Source: Axinella damicornis (lineage: Eukaryota > Porifera > Demospongiae > Axinellida > Axinellidae). From it: a DNA stretch of 64,000 nt. The number at the start of each line of letters is the position of its first letter. The first letter of the stretch is position 1. The notes under the pieces were generated by a model. It saw only the letters and a list, made by a program, of their open reading frames with translations. It was not told the DNA's origin and made no database searches. Position numbers and translations under genes: made by a program. Location: assembly GCA_963931865.1 (NCBI GenBank), contig OZ007517.1:1206268-1270267 (forward strand), read 5' to 3'. Shown piece by piece: positions 45,310 to 56,302 of this stretch.

Positions 45310-46849
45310 ATGGGGAGTGCTAGGAACAAGAAAAATGTACATGTGAGCAGGGGAAAATTCATCAATCGACGACGACGACGACCAAAGAGCCGCACAACAG
45401 AAGAGCGAAAGGAGAATGTCAGTCATGGCAGCAGCACCAGCCCCTTGGAAGGAAGCAGGATTATCAATCTCGAACAACTTGCATCCTTCGTCACCAACAT
45501 AGGGTCTCATTCAAAGTCATGTCCCGTGGGAAATGTAACTTTGATTGGTGAGACCTACCGCAATGGTATGGCATCTGTTCTCAGCGCAAAATGTAGCAGC
45601 TGTCGAATGGAGATCGCATTTTCAACATCACACAAGGTTGAGGGAGTGGGTAGTGGGAAGCGTTGGGAGAGTAATGTGGCAGCGGTGTGGGGGCAGATGT
45701 CTACTGGTGGTGGCCATGCACACCTGAAGGAAACCATGTCAGTATTGGGTGTTCCTACAATGACAAAGAAGGCCTTTGTAGCAACTGAGTCTGCCATTGA
45801 CAAATGCTGGTGGCAGTCTCTTGAAGAGTCGATGAGAGAGGCTGCAGAGGAAGAGAAGAGAATAGCTATAGAGAGAGGGTCCTACCATCAGGGGGTTCCG
45901 GCTATTACAGTTATTTTGGATGCAGGTTGGAGCAAGCGCTCACATAAACATAGTTACAACGCGAAGTCAGGCGTAGGAATTATTGTGGGAATGGAAACCA
46001 AGAAGTTATTGTACGTTGGTGTCAGGAACAAATACTGCAGTGTGTGTGCAAGGGCCGACACAAAGGGAGAAGAACCACCACAGCATGAATGCCACAAAAA
46101 TTGGGATGGGTCATCTTCCTCTATGGAAACAGACATAATTGTCCAAGGTTTCAAGGAGGCTGAAACAAAGTATGGGCTGCGGTACACGAAGTTTGTTGGA
46201 GATGGGGACAGTTTCGTGTACCCAGCCCTGATAACTGGAGTACCCCAACGGGGTCACGTTATCACCAAAATTGAGTGCGCCAACCACGCAATAAAGTGCT
46301 ACAGAGGGGCACTGGAGAAGCTGGCACAAGAAAACCCTGACTACAGAGGCAAAGGCAGACTAACCAGCAACATGAGAAAGAGACTGACTAAGGCAGCACG
46401 ATGTGCCATCAAAATGAGAAGTGCCATCCCTGACAGGAAGCGTGCAGTGGAACTACTTCGTGCAGATCTCCGCAATGGCCCCCTTCACTGCTTTGGAGTG
46501 CACACTGAATGCAGTACTGACTACTGCCAAGTATCACGGGGTTCTACAACCAGTACAAACTCAATCGGCACAAGCAGTACAAGCACAGGCAGTACAAGCA
46601 CAGGCAGTACAAGCACAAGTGGTACAAGCGCACATGGAAGTGATGACAGCACAGAAATCTCACCCGAGGAGTCAGCTGGAGACATTGCGTCACAGGAGGC
46701 AGAGGAGTGGGAAGATGCTCTTGATGAGGAGAACTTGGAGTCCATGCGTTCCAATGCTCCCACAGCTCCAGAAACTGTAGATCCAAAGATGATGTGGGAT
46801 ATTCAGCGTACAGTCGGCCGTCTCATTAGTAAAGCTGACCAACTCCTAG
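45310..46849 (+). CDS. Mutator-like transposase, exon 1
   Basis: I chose Met at 45310; the frame is open from 45160, but GCAGAG|GTGAGT and CCCGCAG upstream suggest a 5' intron. 513 codons. The product begins with a basic RRRRRPKSR stretch. Then come a Cys-containing region (SAKCSSCRME), a catalytic-core region with VILDAGW (first Asp), a Cys/His segment (YCSVCARAD, HECHKNW), GSSSSME and FVGDGDS (second Asp), then GKGRLTSNMRKRL and a CFGVHTECSTDYC motif. This is the pattern of proteins labelled Mutator-like transposase in invertebrate genomes. It ends CAACTCCTAG|GTGAGA in phase 1. A Ser/Thr-Gly low-complexity stretch (STGSTSTGSTSTS) lies before an acidic region. It should cut and paste the surrounding element. 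Confidence 0.82.
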
Positions 46850-47783
46850 GTGAGATAATTATCGATAGCTAGTCCTAAAAGGCCAAGGGCCCTGAGCTGT
46901 GTTCTTAGCACAGCGAGGATGTTACAAAAGGCCGGAGGTTTTCTATATCCCATAATTTCCATTGGTCTAGCTGTAAAGCCACACTCTGACCAATTACCGA
47001 ATAGTGGGTCTGTTTAAGAAACCTTCATGCATGAATTGCAGATTTTGGTGGAGCACCAACTAACACACTAGCCTCGTTCCCAGGCCTCTACCACAGCTTT
47101 TGTCGCTTGCAGTACGAAAATCGTGGAGAAGGCCTGGAAGGAAGGTAATGAGGTAGAGAGCGGAGGAGTGTGAAACAACCACGCAAAAGATAAAACATTG
47201 AAAATTTTCCCACAGTAGTCCCGTTACTATTTTTAGCATGCATGAGTATCGTTGTTTTTCTGTCATGCCATTGACTGACTACAGCGACGGGCCAAATCTC
47301 AATGGGAGAGAGAAGATAGTGTCCGTTCAGTAAGTGTCGCGGGATGTTTCCCAGAAAAGCAGAACGGTCAGTTAGTCAAGACGCCAGCTTAGCCTGTGAA
47401 GTGGCTCGATCAACTGCATCGTCATACAGCACTTTCTCGAGGTCTGTCACTATCAGTATGTCATCAGTAGATATTTTGCATGGTTGTTGCACGCTCCTCC
47501 CTTCTTTCCACTCTCTATCCCATTATGCGCTCCTGGTGGTACATTACAGTACCCTCAATAAGTAATTGGGGCGAGCTTGAGCGAGCCCCACACTAGCGTG
47601 TTCAACGGCAGCTGATTATTGATTGTCATGGACCGACCGACCGTATTCTGTATCCTGGACGCATGCACACCAGCGTATCCCATGCCCACAACCAACTCTT
47701 GCTCAAGCTCATCCCCTGATGATTATCATCTGTCTAGTATAGCATAATTATTAATTACAACATGTACATGTATACATCTGTAG
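46850..47783 (+). other. Intron of transposase gene
   Basis: About 0.93 kb from GTGAGA to CATCTGTAG. Contains a CCTCGTTCCCAGGCC-type MITE relic (47072-47160) and a GGGGCGAGCTTGAGCGAGCCCC palindrome at 47568-47589, related to dispersed copies at 60.5-62.4 kb. Confidence 0.65.
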
Positions 47784-48985
47784 GCAATTTTACCACCAAC
47801 CTGGCTGAGTGCTGGATGAGCATCCGTGCTAAATTTGATGGAGGAAAGCAGTACAACAGAAGCCAGAGTGGAGCCTGGGAGGGAAGATGTGCGGGAGCAG
47901 GCCTACGGCAGAATCTCAGTCCTGCATGGGGAACAGTGGCATGGGAGAGGGCAACTGGTACAGAAGCAAACCCTGTCTTCATGACTCATGCCAAAAATTA
48001 CACCAAAGAGGTCGAGAGAGATAGAAAGCGCAAGGCAAGCGATGAAGTGAAACAGAGGAGGTTGGCAATAAAATACAGAAAGAGCAATGATAATTCACTC
48101 CAAGCACGATGTGACTACGCACGACACGACAATGGCCCTAGTGTACATGAAGTCAATCAGGATGTCCCTGCAAATTACCTCCAAGGTTTGATGATGGACT
48201 ATTATAAGGCCAATGTTCTTGTTTCACCTGCTAAAGTATTGGAGATAGAAGCTGCTACCAGAAGTCAGGGCTCGGCAGATGAGCTTGCATCCAATCTGTG
48301 GATGGCAGAGAGGAGGAAACGCATAACTTCATCAGTGTGTGGACAGATAGCAAAGCGCAGGAGTACCACCAAGGTAGCTAATCTGGTCAAAACACTCCTT
48401 TACACTTCCTTCAAGGGAAATGATGCCACAAAGTGGGGAATTTCCCAAGAGCAAGACACTCAGAGAGCTTACCAAAACCGGTCACCAGCAATTGCCGTCC
48501 GCAACAGTGGACTGACCATCCATTCTTCGCACCACTGGTTTGGTGCTAGTCCAGACGGTCTTGTCTATGACCCAAAGGCAGACGACCCAGAAGGGATTGT
48601 GGAATATAAAAATCCCTACGCAGTCAGGGCAATGAGTCTCCGTGATGCTGCCCACAGGAAAGACTTCTGCTTAGCCCTCACTGATGATGGGTCTCTGTCT
48701 CTGAAGCGGACACACAATTATTACTATCAAGTGCAGGCAACCATGTCCTGCACAGGACGGAAGTGGTGTGATCTTGTTATTCGCACAACAGTCGACCTTC
48801 ACGTAGAGCGGGTCATGTTTGATCCAGAGTTCTGGAAATCAGTCATGTGTCGCCTTCACTCTTTCTACTTTTCTGCTATTCTCCCAGAACTTGCTGTTCC
48901 TTCCTTGCAGAAAGGGGGAATACGGGAGCCCTCAGAGTGGCTGCATGATCCAGATTCTTGGAAGAGACAGACAGACATCTGGTAG
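47784..48985 (+). CDS. Transposase exon 2 with YqaJ-type nuclease domain
   Basis: 399 codons plus stop, entered in phase 1 after CTGTAG. The start (NFTTNLAECWMSIRAKFDGG) matches the region that follows the DDE core in this transposase group. From about residue 130 the lambda-exonuclease/YqaJ fold appears, with WGISQEQDT, GASPDGLV (metal-binding Asp), VEYKNP (the E-x-K motif) and YYYQVQATM. YqaJ domains are known phage-type exonucleases; fusion with this transposase group occurs in animals. The joint protein would be about 912 residues with no visible break. Confidence 0.82.
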
Positions 48986-49329
48986 TAGCGCTACTGTTGT
49001 GAACCCCTGCGTTGGTCATAATTATCAGTGAATATTTCATCATGGTTATACACGTACAAGAATTATCAATGATCTATTAGCCTAGAAACAACGATAAAGA
49101 CCTCTAAACAGCATGTGCACGTACCTTTTCCCTCTGTGTGAAGTGGCATGGCGGTAGGGGGCAGTCGAGTCGAGTTTTGTGTGCCACGTGCAGAATAGAA
49201 GTTGTAATTGTTACGTTAAATTTGATGTTACGGTAACTTCCGGTGTAATTAAACGCGCGTAGCGCCGACCGGTATCCCGCCACCTCACCACGGGATTATA
49301 CAATGATTACACATTCCGTAGTATGCTTC
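48986..49329 (+). other. 3' non-coding part of transposon
   Basis: About 340 bases, no gene. Contains the subterminal inverted repeat at 49269-49284. Confidence 0.55.
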
Positions 49330-49401
49330 AAGCCCAAGAAATTCGACTTCGTTCACAAGACCGTCTCTCCCCTCGGGGGGTGTGGTCTGGGCACGAGACT
49401 A
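49330..49401 (-). repeat. Right terminal inverted repeat
   Basis: Complement of 43450-43521. Confidence 0.9.
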
Positions 49402-49551
49402 ATGGAATATGACCTCCATTTATATATGGTTCATCGAATGTGCACGTGCATCAATATACTGACAAGTGACAGGAGTCAGTAAACTACTGGCAGGGGACAG
49501 TAAACTACTGACACTGATCATTCTGCTGGTACTGGAATCAGCCTGGCCTAC

Positions 49552-49884
49552 CTGTGAGAGACAGTGTGGAGCTGCTCATAGTTACTGTCCCATCGCTAGC
49601 TTGACACAGATAGGTACCATCATCATCAGCTAGCCCAAAGTTATCAACCACAAGTGATGAGGTAGTAGACAGCAAAGTATCGTTACTGCTCCTGATGCGA
49701 ATGTGGGGAGGGTCGTTGACAAAGGTCACTCCATCCTTGGTCCAGGTGATACTGGGAGTTGCAGTTGTTGAGTCAGCAGTGCAGTACAGCCAGATCACAG
49801 ACCCCTCCACAATGCTGTGGACCCCACCACGGTTTTGGAATAGGACATCTGGGAGGGTGGTGACTGTCAGCTGGCCATTCACAG
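49552..49884 (-). CDS. Ig exon F4, most 5' Ig exon seen in gene 1
   Basis: One hundred and eleven codons, phase 1-1. WLYCTAD, ITWTKDG and GTYLCQASD. Separated from E4 by a 9.2-kb intron enlarged by two transposons. Confidence 0.87.
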
Positions 49885-51878
49885 CTGACGATTTGGTGGG
49901 TGGGAGAGGGGAGGGGGGAGATAATCATGGCCCACAGCTGGCGAGCCACAATGTCATTGACTCGCACAGTAGCTGGTTTACAATCCATGTTACAGTTGTG
50001 GACTCCTGCACATGCAGCAGATGCAACACTGAACAAACTGCATTGTGCAATCATGCATTTCAATCAGAGGCTTTTTGCCGGACGCCTTATAGCGTGAGGC
50101 ACATAATCGTGCGCACAACGGCAGTCATAGTCTCAGGTCATGCTTGTATACATGTATGACTTTATACGTATGTATGTATGCATGTATGTCCATTACGATT
50201 ATTTTATGATCACTATACGGCTTTTCCATATAGTTTACATACTTCCTAGCATGTAGCGCTCTGCGTCGACAGTCGTTGTGTGATGGGGGACTTGGAGGAC
50301 AGAAGACGACGACTGGCTAGGGAACGAGCCCAAAGGTATAGAAGATGATTAACTGTTCAACAGCAAGCTCGAGATGACAGACAACAGGACAACACAGACA
50401 GAAGATGACTTGCGCGCCAGCAGCAGAGCGACATGCTTCGCTTGTTGACCCACGAGGAGGATAGGCAAAGGGCATCTGAGCGTCATTCTATTCACCAAAT
50501 GTGAGCTTTTTTTTGTGTATCTCAAATAGTAGCTATGCACAGGAGACCTCAGAGCAGAGGTATACTACAACATTTATTCTTTACTTGATCTCCGACTCTG
50601 CATTTCCATTCCGTGTGAGGCACATTATGCACATGCGTACGCCTAGTATACATCTAAAACAGTGCTAGCTACACCTGCTGGTGGTGAGAAGTTTGAAAAT
50701 TTGGCAAGAACTTTGTGATTACCTAATGCATGGTCACATTAGTAGCATTCTCCACGCATATGAGCTGATGACTACCATGACATATAAGACAAGTAAATGA
50801 GCTAACTTTTAATGTTTATTATAAAACACTGAGTTCAGAGTTGATACTGAAACTGGTACAGACACTGTCTCCATTATTATTGGCTGCCGTAGCTACCAAA
50901 TACCAATAGTTAGCTGATTTGTAACCTGTGTGTAGTGCAGGGTTCTCACTCCTGGCCGCCTGCGTTGTTGAGATGGCTAAGATTAAGAGTGTGTACTTGT
51001 AGTACATGGAACTAGTTGTGGAATGTTGAAAATGAACTTAAGTGCTCAACCATGAGTAGGAGGTAACTTAAGCCACTTCACCTACATGCTTCATGGCCGA
51101 CTGTTTCCCACATGTTGATAATGAAGTGCATGTGCTTAAAGTCGTTATCGTCTCAGCTACAAACTACAGAATGTGACATCTATTAGGGTTGACGTCATCA
51201 ATCACCCTTCATCCTCCCATCCCTTCAGAATCATGGTTCAGGCAGTTTGCTGCAGGCAGACAGCTGTAATATTCACTGGAGTGGATCCCGTATTATAATT
51301 GGAGACAGTGAAAGCTTGTCTCGCAACCTATTTTGGCTGTCCCAATAGACCATTTGGCCATTTCGAGCTTTTGCGAACCGTGCCATGGTGTAGTCTATAT
51401 GCGATGAGGCGCATCAGAAACTGGGTTTAAAATGCAACTATGACATTCACACAGTATGGCCCCATGTGGCAAGAAATGTCTCTCAGAACACCAGCCTCTT
51501 TCTGCTTTTTGGGGAGGGAGACAGCCCAGGACCAGCATAAAACCGTCTCCTCTGGGGATGCAAGATTTCCTGGGTTATGAAAAGAACTGATACTGCCATG
51601 GCTCTTCAGAAATGTTTAAATTTGGCTCCATGACTTCTCCCCTGTATTTTTAAGGGGAAACACCCATTCAAGACCGTCGATCGACCACTTCACTAATTTG
51701 CGTGCGTCTCGTGCGCCGATTTACAAACAGTGTACGATTTCTCAGTGTTGTAGCTAGCTACGTCCTCACCCGTACCCGCAAGGTAGAGAAACAGTTGAGC
51801 AATTGCGGTGGTTCTCATCGCTTCAGCCAGTTTGTCATGCGAAATTCACCACTTGTTCCTTCTGTGCTAAACACATCA

Positions 51879-51937
51879 TAGCCTCGTTCCCAGGCCGCGT
51901 GGGAGGAGACCACCCACGCGGCCTGGGAACGAGGCTA
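51879..51937. mobile_element. 59-bp palindromic MITE with 9-bp duplication
   Basis: TAGCCTCGTTCCCAGGCCGC and its complement form a hairpin. Flanks AACACATCA (51870-51878 and 51938-51946) are identical 9-base duplications. The paralogous site near 20657-20665 is empty. Confidence 0.85.
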
Positions 51938-52427
51938 AACACATCACTGCGCTGCTATAGAACTGCCACTCCCACAATTAACGTTGACCTCGAGACTAGC
52001 GCCTAGCGGCTCGCGACTAGACTAGACTACGTACACACGTTACGTCATTAGTGAGCCGAGCCCCACCCATCAGTGCAATTCATGCATGTGGTTCTATAGC
52101 GGGGTCAAAGTTTAACCGCCTTCTACATGAATGACATGCACATTATTGAATTCGGCACTAACTTCCATTGCCCCAAAACTTACTGCCGGACCAATAAACA
52201 ATTTCCCTCCTTCCCAGGCTCTCCTCTGCCCCCTGCATGCACGTGCAATTCACTGTGGTATATTTGCAGTTCGCTACGCCCTGTATGTGTATGTATGCAG
52301 GCATGCACTTGGTAGTGCAAGTGCAGCACGAGCCAGCTAGGCATAGGAAGCTCAACTAGCAGCTACTCTCACTCAAGCCGGTTATCGGGTTAAGTCAGTG
52401 GTCAGGTTCTCAAACCAGTCTTGCACC

Positions 52428-52512
52428 ACAGTGAACTGCACGTGCACCGCGGTGAACTGCACGTGCACCACGGTGAACTGCACGTGCACCACAGTGAACT
52501 GCACGTGCACCA
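52428..52512. repeat. 22-bp tandem repeat with E-box
   Basis: Four copies of about 22 bases containing GTGAACTGCACGTGCACC. Each holds a palindromic CACGTG. Confidence 0.8.
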
Positions 52513-52819
52513 TGGCAAAAGGTTACTAAGTGGCTATAGTTCAATTGAGGTGTGAACAAACAGCGGCTGTGCATCTACGAGATTTAGTGCTGGTATTAGT
52601 TCAACGCAGCACATCGCTAATGGCATGTATAGCTAACATGTACAATGTAACTACCGATAACAAACAAGAAGCTATACCAAGCACTATAAACATGCATGCC
52701 AGCAAAGCGTATCAACCAGCTGCTAAAAAAATGGTACTCATCTATGACTATACTAGCAGGGCCGGCGCGGCCGGTACGGTTTTGGCCGTACCACTTTTTA
52801 GTCGCCTTATAACTAGGGG

Positions 52820-53184
52820 AATGCAGGACATTGTGGGGCGAGCGTGAGCGAGTACATGCAGGTGCTGAATTTGCATGGGACAGTTGCATGACATTGTGCT
52901 GAATGTGCATGGAGCAGTTGCATGTGCATGTCATCAGAATGTGAGTCTGACGGGGAGCATAACACAACTTAACGACACAGATCACACCAGAAGTTATGAC
53001 ACTCGTGCATGCACTTCACAGCGTTGAAGCAGTCTGGCAGGTAGGTCCAGGAGCGGTCTCTGTCTCACTCGTGCATGCACTTCACAGCGTTGAAGCAGTC
53101 TGGCAGGTAGGTCCAGGAGCGGTCTCTGTCTCTGTTGCCACCGAGGATGACTTCCTCGTTCTCTGCTGATGCCAGATCTGTCAT
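52820..53184. repeat. Dispersed repeat with GGGGCGAGCGTGAGCGAG
   Basis: Closely matched at 60540-60849 and in part at 61310-61530. Contains a 66-base tandem duplication (53001-53132) and the short frame described separately. Confidence 0.7.
53065..53184 (-). CDS. Short repeated frame, copy 1 (hypothetical)
   Basis: Thirty-nine codons from ATG (complement of 53182-53184): MTDLASAENEEVILGG, then RDRSWTYLPDCFNAVKCMHE. A 66-base duplication introduces TGA after CMHE. Copy 2 at 60697-60849 reads on. Not recognised; may be an exon or remnant of a mobile element gene. Confidence 0.3.
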   Translation of the reverse strand: MTDLASAENEEVILGGNRDRDRSWTYLPDCFNAVKCMHE

Positions 53185-54768
53185 GTTACACTCCTGGTAT
53201 AGGAAAAATTGTGCCGCGTAAATAATCTAACCTAATGTAAATAATTAACGTTTGACTACTTAGGAATGGCCTGCAAAGATTCTGACTACACCGTCGTGAT
53301 CGCTATCATGCACTGTCCTCACCGTACAATTTTGGTTCTGAAACTCACCTTGGTGCTGGAGACATGAGCGCTTTTCTCTCGCTGTTGGCCGCCATTGCTC
53401 GAGCGCTCTCTTCGACTTCCGGTGGCAGTACCGTTCTTAGGAAAGGCACACGAAGATTCTGACCACACGGCCGTGATCGCTGGCGTTCACTGACGCTTAC
53501 ATGCCGAAACTCACCGTGCTGGCTAACTTGTGAGTGCTGTAATAATGTCTTGTCTTCCTTTTGGTCGCCATTGCTCGCGACATGGTTGCCACGTGGCATG
53601 TGCGTTAATTGGAACGTACTTAGCTTGCGCTACGGAAGGTTGCACGCGACTATATACTTTATGAATGGTACTTGAGAGCACTATAAATAATTTCTGATCT
53701 TCCCTAGGCCCTGTATATAGCTAGCTATCATGGTACTCACGTGATGTGTGATAATTGGATCGAACTGTCACACTTAGCTTGTGCTACCGTTTAACCGTGG
53801 CTACCAGGAGTGCGGTTGCCCCTCGCTAATAATGCAAATATAAACAAATAAAAAACCTCCCAGCCCCCAGGAAGGACCTACAAAGGTTCTGACTAAATCT
53901 TCATGATCACTATCGTGCAGTGACACAACCGTACAATTTCGGTACTCTAATGATTTCTGATCTTCCCTGAGATGTGATAGTGGGAACAAACTGTCACACT
54001 TAGCTTGTGCTCGTTACACTGCTGGTAGGGGAAAAATTGTGCCGCGTAATTTACACTACTGGTAGGGGAAAAATTGTGCCGCGTAATGTAATGTAATCTA
54101 ATCTAATCTAATGTTAAGTAATGTAACCTTTCACTACCTTGCGAATGGCCTACAAAGAATCTGACTACATCGTCGTGATCGCTATCGTGCAGTGACCCAA
54201 GCGTACAATTTTGGTGCTGAAACTCTCCTTGGTGGTGGAGATATGAGCGCTTTTGTCTCGCCGTGGCCGCCATTGCTCGAGCGCTCTCTTCGACTTCCGG
54301 TGGCAGTACCGTTCTTAGGAAAGGCACACGAAGATTCTGACCACACGGCCGTGATCGCTGTCGTTCACTGACGCTTACATGCCAAAACTCACCGTGCTGG
54401 CGAAGATGTGAGCGCTGTAACAGTTTCTTGTCTTCTCCTAGATCCTTGGCCCGACATTGCTGACTCAGCTCAATCGAGAACGCGCGAGCATGGTCCTCAC
54501 GTGGCATGTGCGTTAATTGGAATGAGTTGCAATAATTAGCTTGCGCTACGGCGAGGCAATCGCGGGGTTGCATTGGCTACCAGGAGTGCGGTTGCCCCTC
54601 GTTACACTCCTGGTATAGAGAAAATTATGCCCAAAAAATAAAAACCTCCTGGGCTCAGTGGAGGACATGGAGAGATTCTGACTACACCATCATCATTCTA
54701 ATTTTTGATTGACCCAATCATACAATATTTATGCTGAAACTCACCTTTGTGGTGGAGTTATGACCCTA

Positions 54769-54800
54769 ACCCTAATCCTAACCCTAACTTTTGGCCTCCT
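54769..54800 (-). repeat. Interstitial telomere-like repeat, copy 1
   Basis: CCCTAACCCTAATCCTAACC on the plus strand, i.e. TTAGGG repeats on the minus strand with one variant unit. Confidence 0.8.
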
Positions 54801-55773
54801 TGTGTGGGTGGATTTTTTTTTTTTCGTTCCGGATCCGCTGGGAATGAGACAGCCACGTGTGCACTATTAACGATCCAGCCTATGCCCGACTGGCAACCTT
54901 GGAGCTGCATGTAAGTACGAGCTGGTGGATGCAATCAGAGTCTGCTCGGGGTGAGAGTAATACCAGAGTACCATTCTGAACGGTGAGCTTGCCCTGCCGG
55001 CGAGATGCACCTGGTCCAATCACCAGTACCTGTAGTGCGGTGGCTATTTACGAATGCCCTAGCTACAACGGTTCTGACTAAACAGGCCCGTAGGGAGGAG
55101 GGGTTCGAGGGGGTTCGGACGAACTGATGATTATGTGCTGGAACTCACCTTGGTGGTGGAGAATGAGCGCTTTTGTCTCGCCGTTAGTCGCCATTGCTCG
55201 AGCGCTCCATCTACTTCCGGTGGCAGTACCATTCTTAGGAAAGGCACACAAAGATTCTGACCACACGGCCGTGATCACTGATCGTTCACTGACGCTTACA
55301 TGCCGAAACTCACCGTGCTGTCTAAGTTGTGAGTGCTGTATTGGTTGCCATTGCTCGCGATCGACTGAGCGTGGTTGCCACGTGGCATGTGCGTTGATTG
55401 GAACGTATTGCGATTGCAATTGCGCGACGGCAAGTCGCAACCGGGGTTGCAACGCGGCTGCTTTATGAATGTGTACTTGAGAGCACTCTAAATCTTCATT
55501 ATATAGCGCTATAGCTATCATGGTACTCACTGATGTGTGATAATTGGAACGAACTGTCACAATTAGCTTGTGTTACCGTTTAACCGTGGCTACCAGGAGT
55601 GCGGTTGCCCCTCGTTACACTCCTGGTATAGAGAAAATTATGCCCCAAAAATAAAAACCTCCTGGGCTCAGTGGAGGACATGGAGAGATTCTGACTACAC
55701 CATCATCATTTTAATTTTTGACTGACCCAAGCATACAATATTTATGCTGAAACTCACCTTTGTGGTGGAGTTA

Positions 55774-55801
55774 TAACCCTAACCCTAATCCTAACCCTAA
55801 A
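55774..55801 (-). repeat. Interstitial telomere-like repeat, copy 2
   Basis: Same CCCTAACCCTAATCCTAACC arrangement as copy 1, inside a duplicated segment. Confidence 0.8.
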
Positions 55802-56302
55802 TTTTGGCCTCCTTGTGTGGGTGGATTTTTTTTTTTCGTTCCGGATCCGCTGGGAATGAGACAGCCACGTGTGCACTATTAAAATTGAGACGATCCAGCC
55901 TATGCCCGACCGGCAACCTTGGAGCTGTAAGTACGAGCTGGTGGATGCAATCAGAGTCTGCTCGGGGTGAGAGTAATACCAGAGTACCATTCTGAACGGT
56001 GAGCTTGCCCTGCCGGCGAGATGCACCTGGTCCAATCACCAGTACTAGTAGTGCGGTGGCTATTTACGAATGCCCTAGCTACAACGGTTCTGACTAAACA
56101 GGCCCGTAGGGAGGAGGGGTTCGAGGGGGTTCGGACGAACTGATGATTATGTGCTGGAACTCACCTTGGTGGTGGAGATATGAGCGCTTTTGTCTCGCCG
56201 TTAGTCGCCATTATATTGCTCGAGCGCTCCATCGACTTCCGGTGGCAGTACCATTCTTAGGAAAGGCACACGAAGATTCTGACCACACGGCCGTGATCAC
56301 TG

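Larger units (their letters stand above)
43450..49401 (+). mobile_element. Mutator-like DNA transposon, apparently intact
   Basis: Terminal inverted repeats of 72 bases (43450-43521 and 49330-49401) differ at about one position and begin TAGTCTCGTGCCCAGACC. A subterminal inverted pair (GGTGGCGGGATACCGG at 44063-44078, complement at 49269-49284) adds to the structure. It encodes a two-exon transposase/nuclease gene on the plus strand. The equivalent intron at 18780-18800 of gene 0 lacks it, which gives a near-empty site. A clear target-site duplication is not visible. Confidence 0.85.
23254..49884 (-). other. Gene 1: Ig/FN3 single-pass receptor with NPxY tail
   Basis: Visible exons in transcript order: cassette Ig F4-E4-D4-C4-B4-A4-H4-G4, seventeen stalk Ig exons (34332 down to 26374), FN3 exons, a 68-bp linker exon, the exon for the membrane-proximal domain and transmembrane helix, and the tail exon. 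Exon phases agree throughout except in the second FN3 domain, where the exon after 25634 was not found. No tyrosine kinase exon follows the membrane segment, which separates it from sponge Ig receptor tyrosine kinases. One stalk exon has an in-frame TGA (32670-32672). The signal-peptide exon was not identified. Role in adhesion or recognition is inference. Confidence 0.8.
49885..52760 (-). other. Putative 5' flank of gene 1
   Basis: No confident exon. 51230-52210 is colinear with 20020-20950. A 62-codon minus-strand frame (50819-51007) starts with a signal-peptide-like MYYKYTLLILAISTTQAA, but its counterpart near gene 0 is inverted and broken, so it may be chance. 52640-52757 resembles 23090-23210 downstream of gene 1. 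Confidence 0.4.
53189..56302 (-). repeat. Promoter/first-exon-like repeat array, minus orientation, part 1
   Basis: Units between CACTCCTGGTA and TACCAGGAGTG at 53189-53812, about 54005-54588, 54605-55597 and 55618 onward, plus a truncated unit at 53813-54000. On the minus strand each full unit has the two modules with ATGGCG and GTGAGT seen at 40.6-43.1 kb. 54605-55100 and 55618-56140 are near-identical and include telomere-like repeats. Confidence 0.7.

Noticed and set aside
46421..46780. QAVQAQAVQAQ-type frame overlapping the transposase
   Set aside because: A shadow frame of the Ser/Thr-Gly repeat region in the transposase.
49773..50063. Signal-peptide-like frame MKCMIAQCSLFSVASAACAG upstream of F4
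   Set aside because: The frame does not join exon F4 in phase and the related sequence near gene 0 is in another arrangement.
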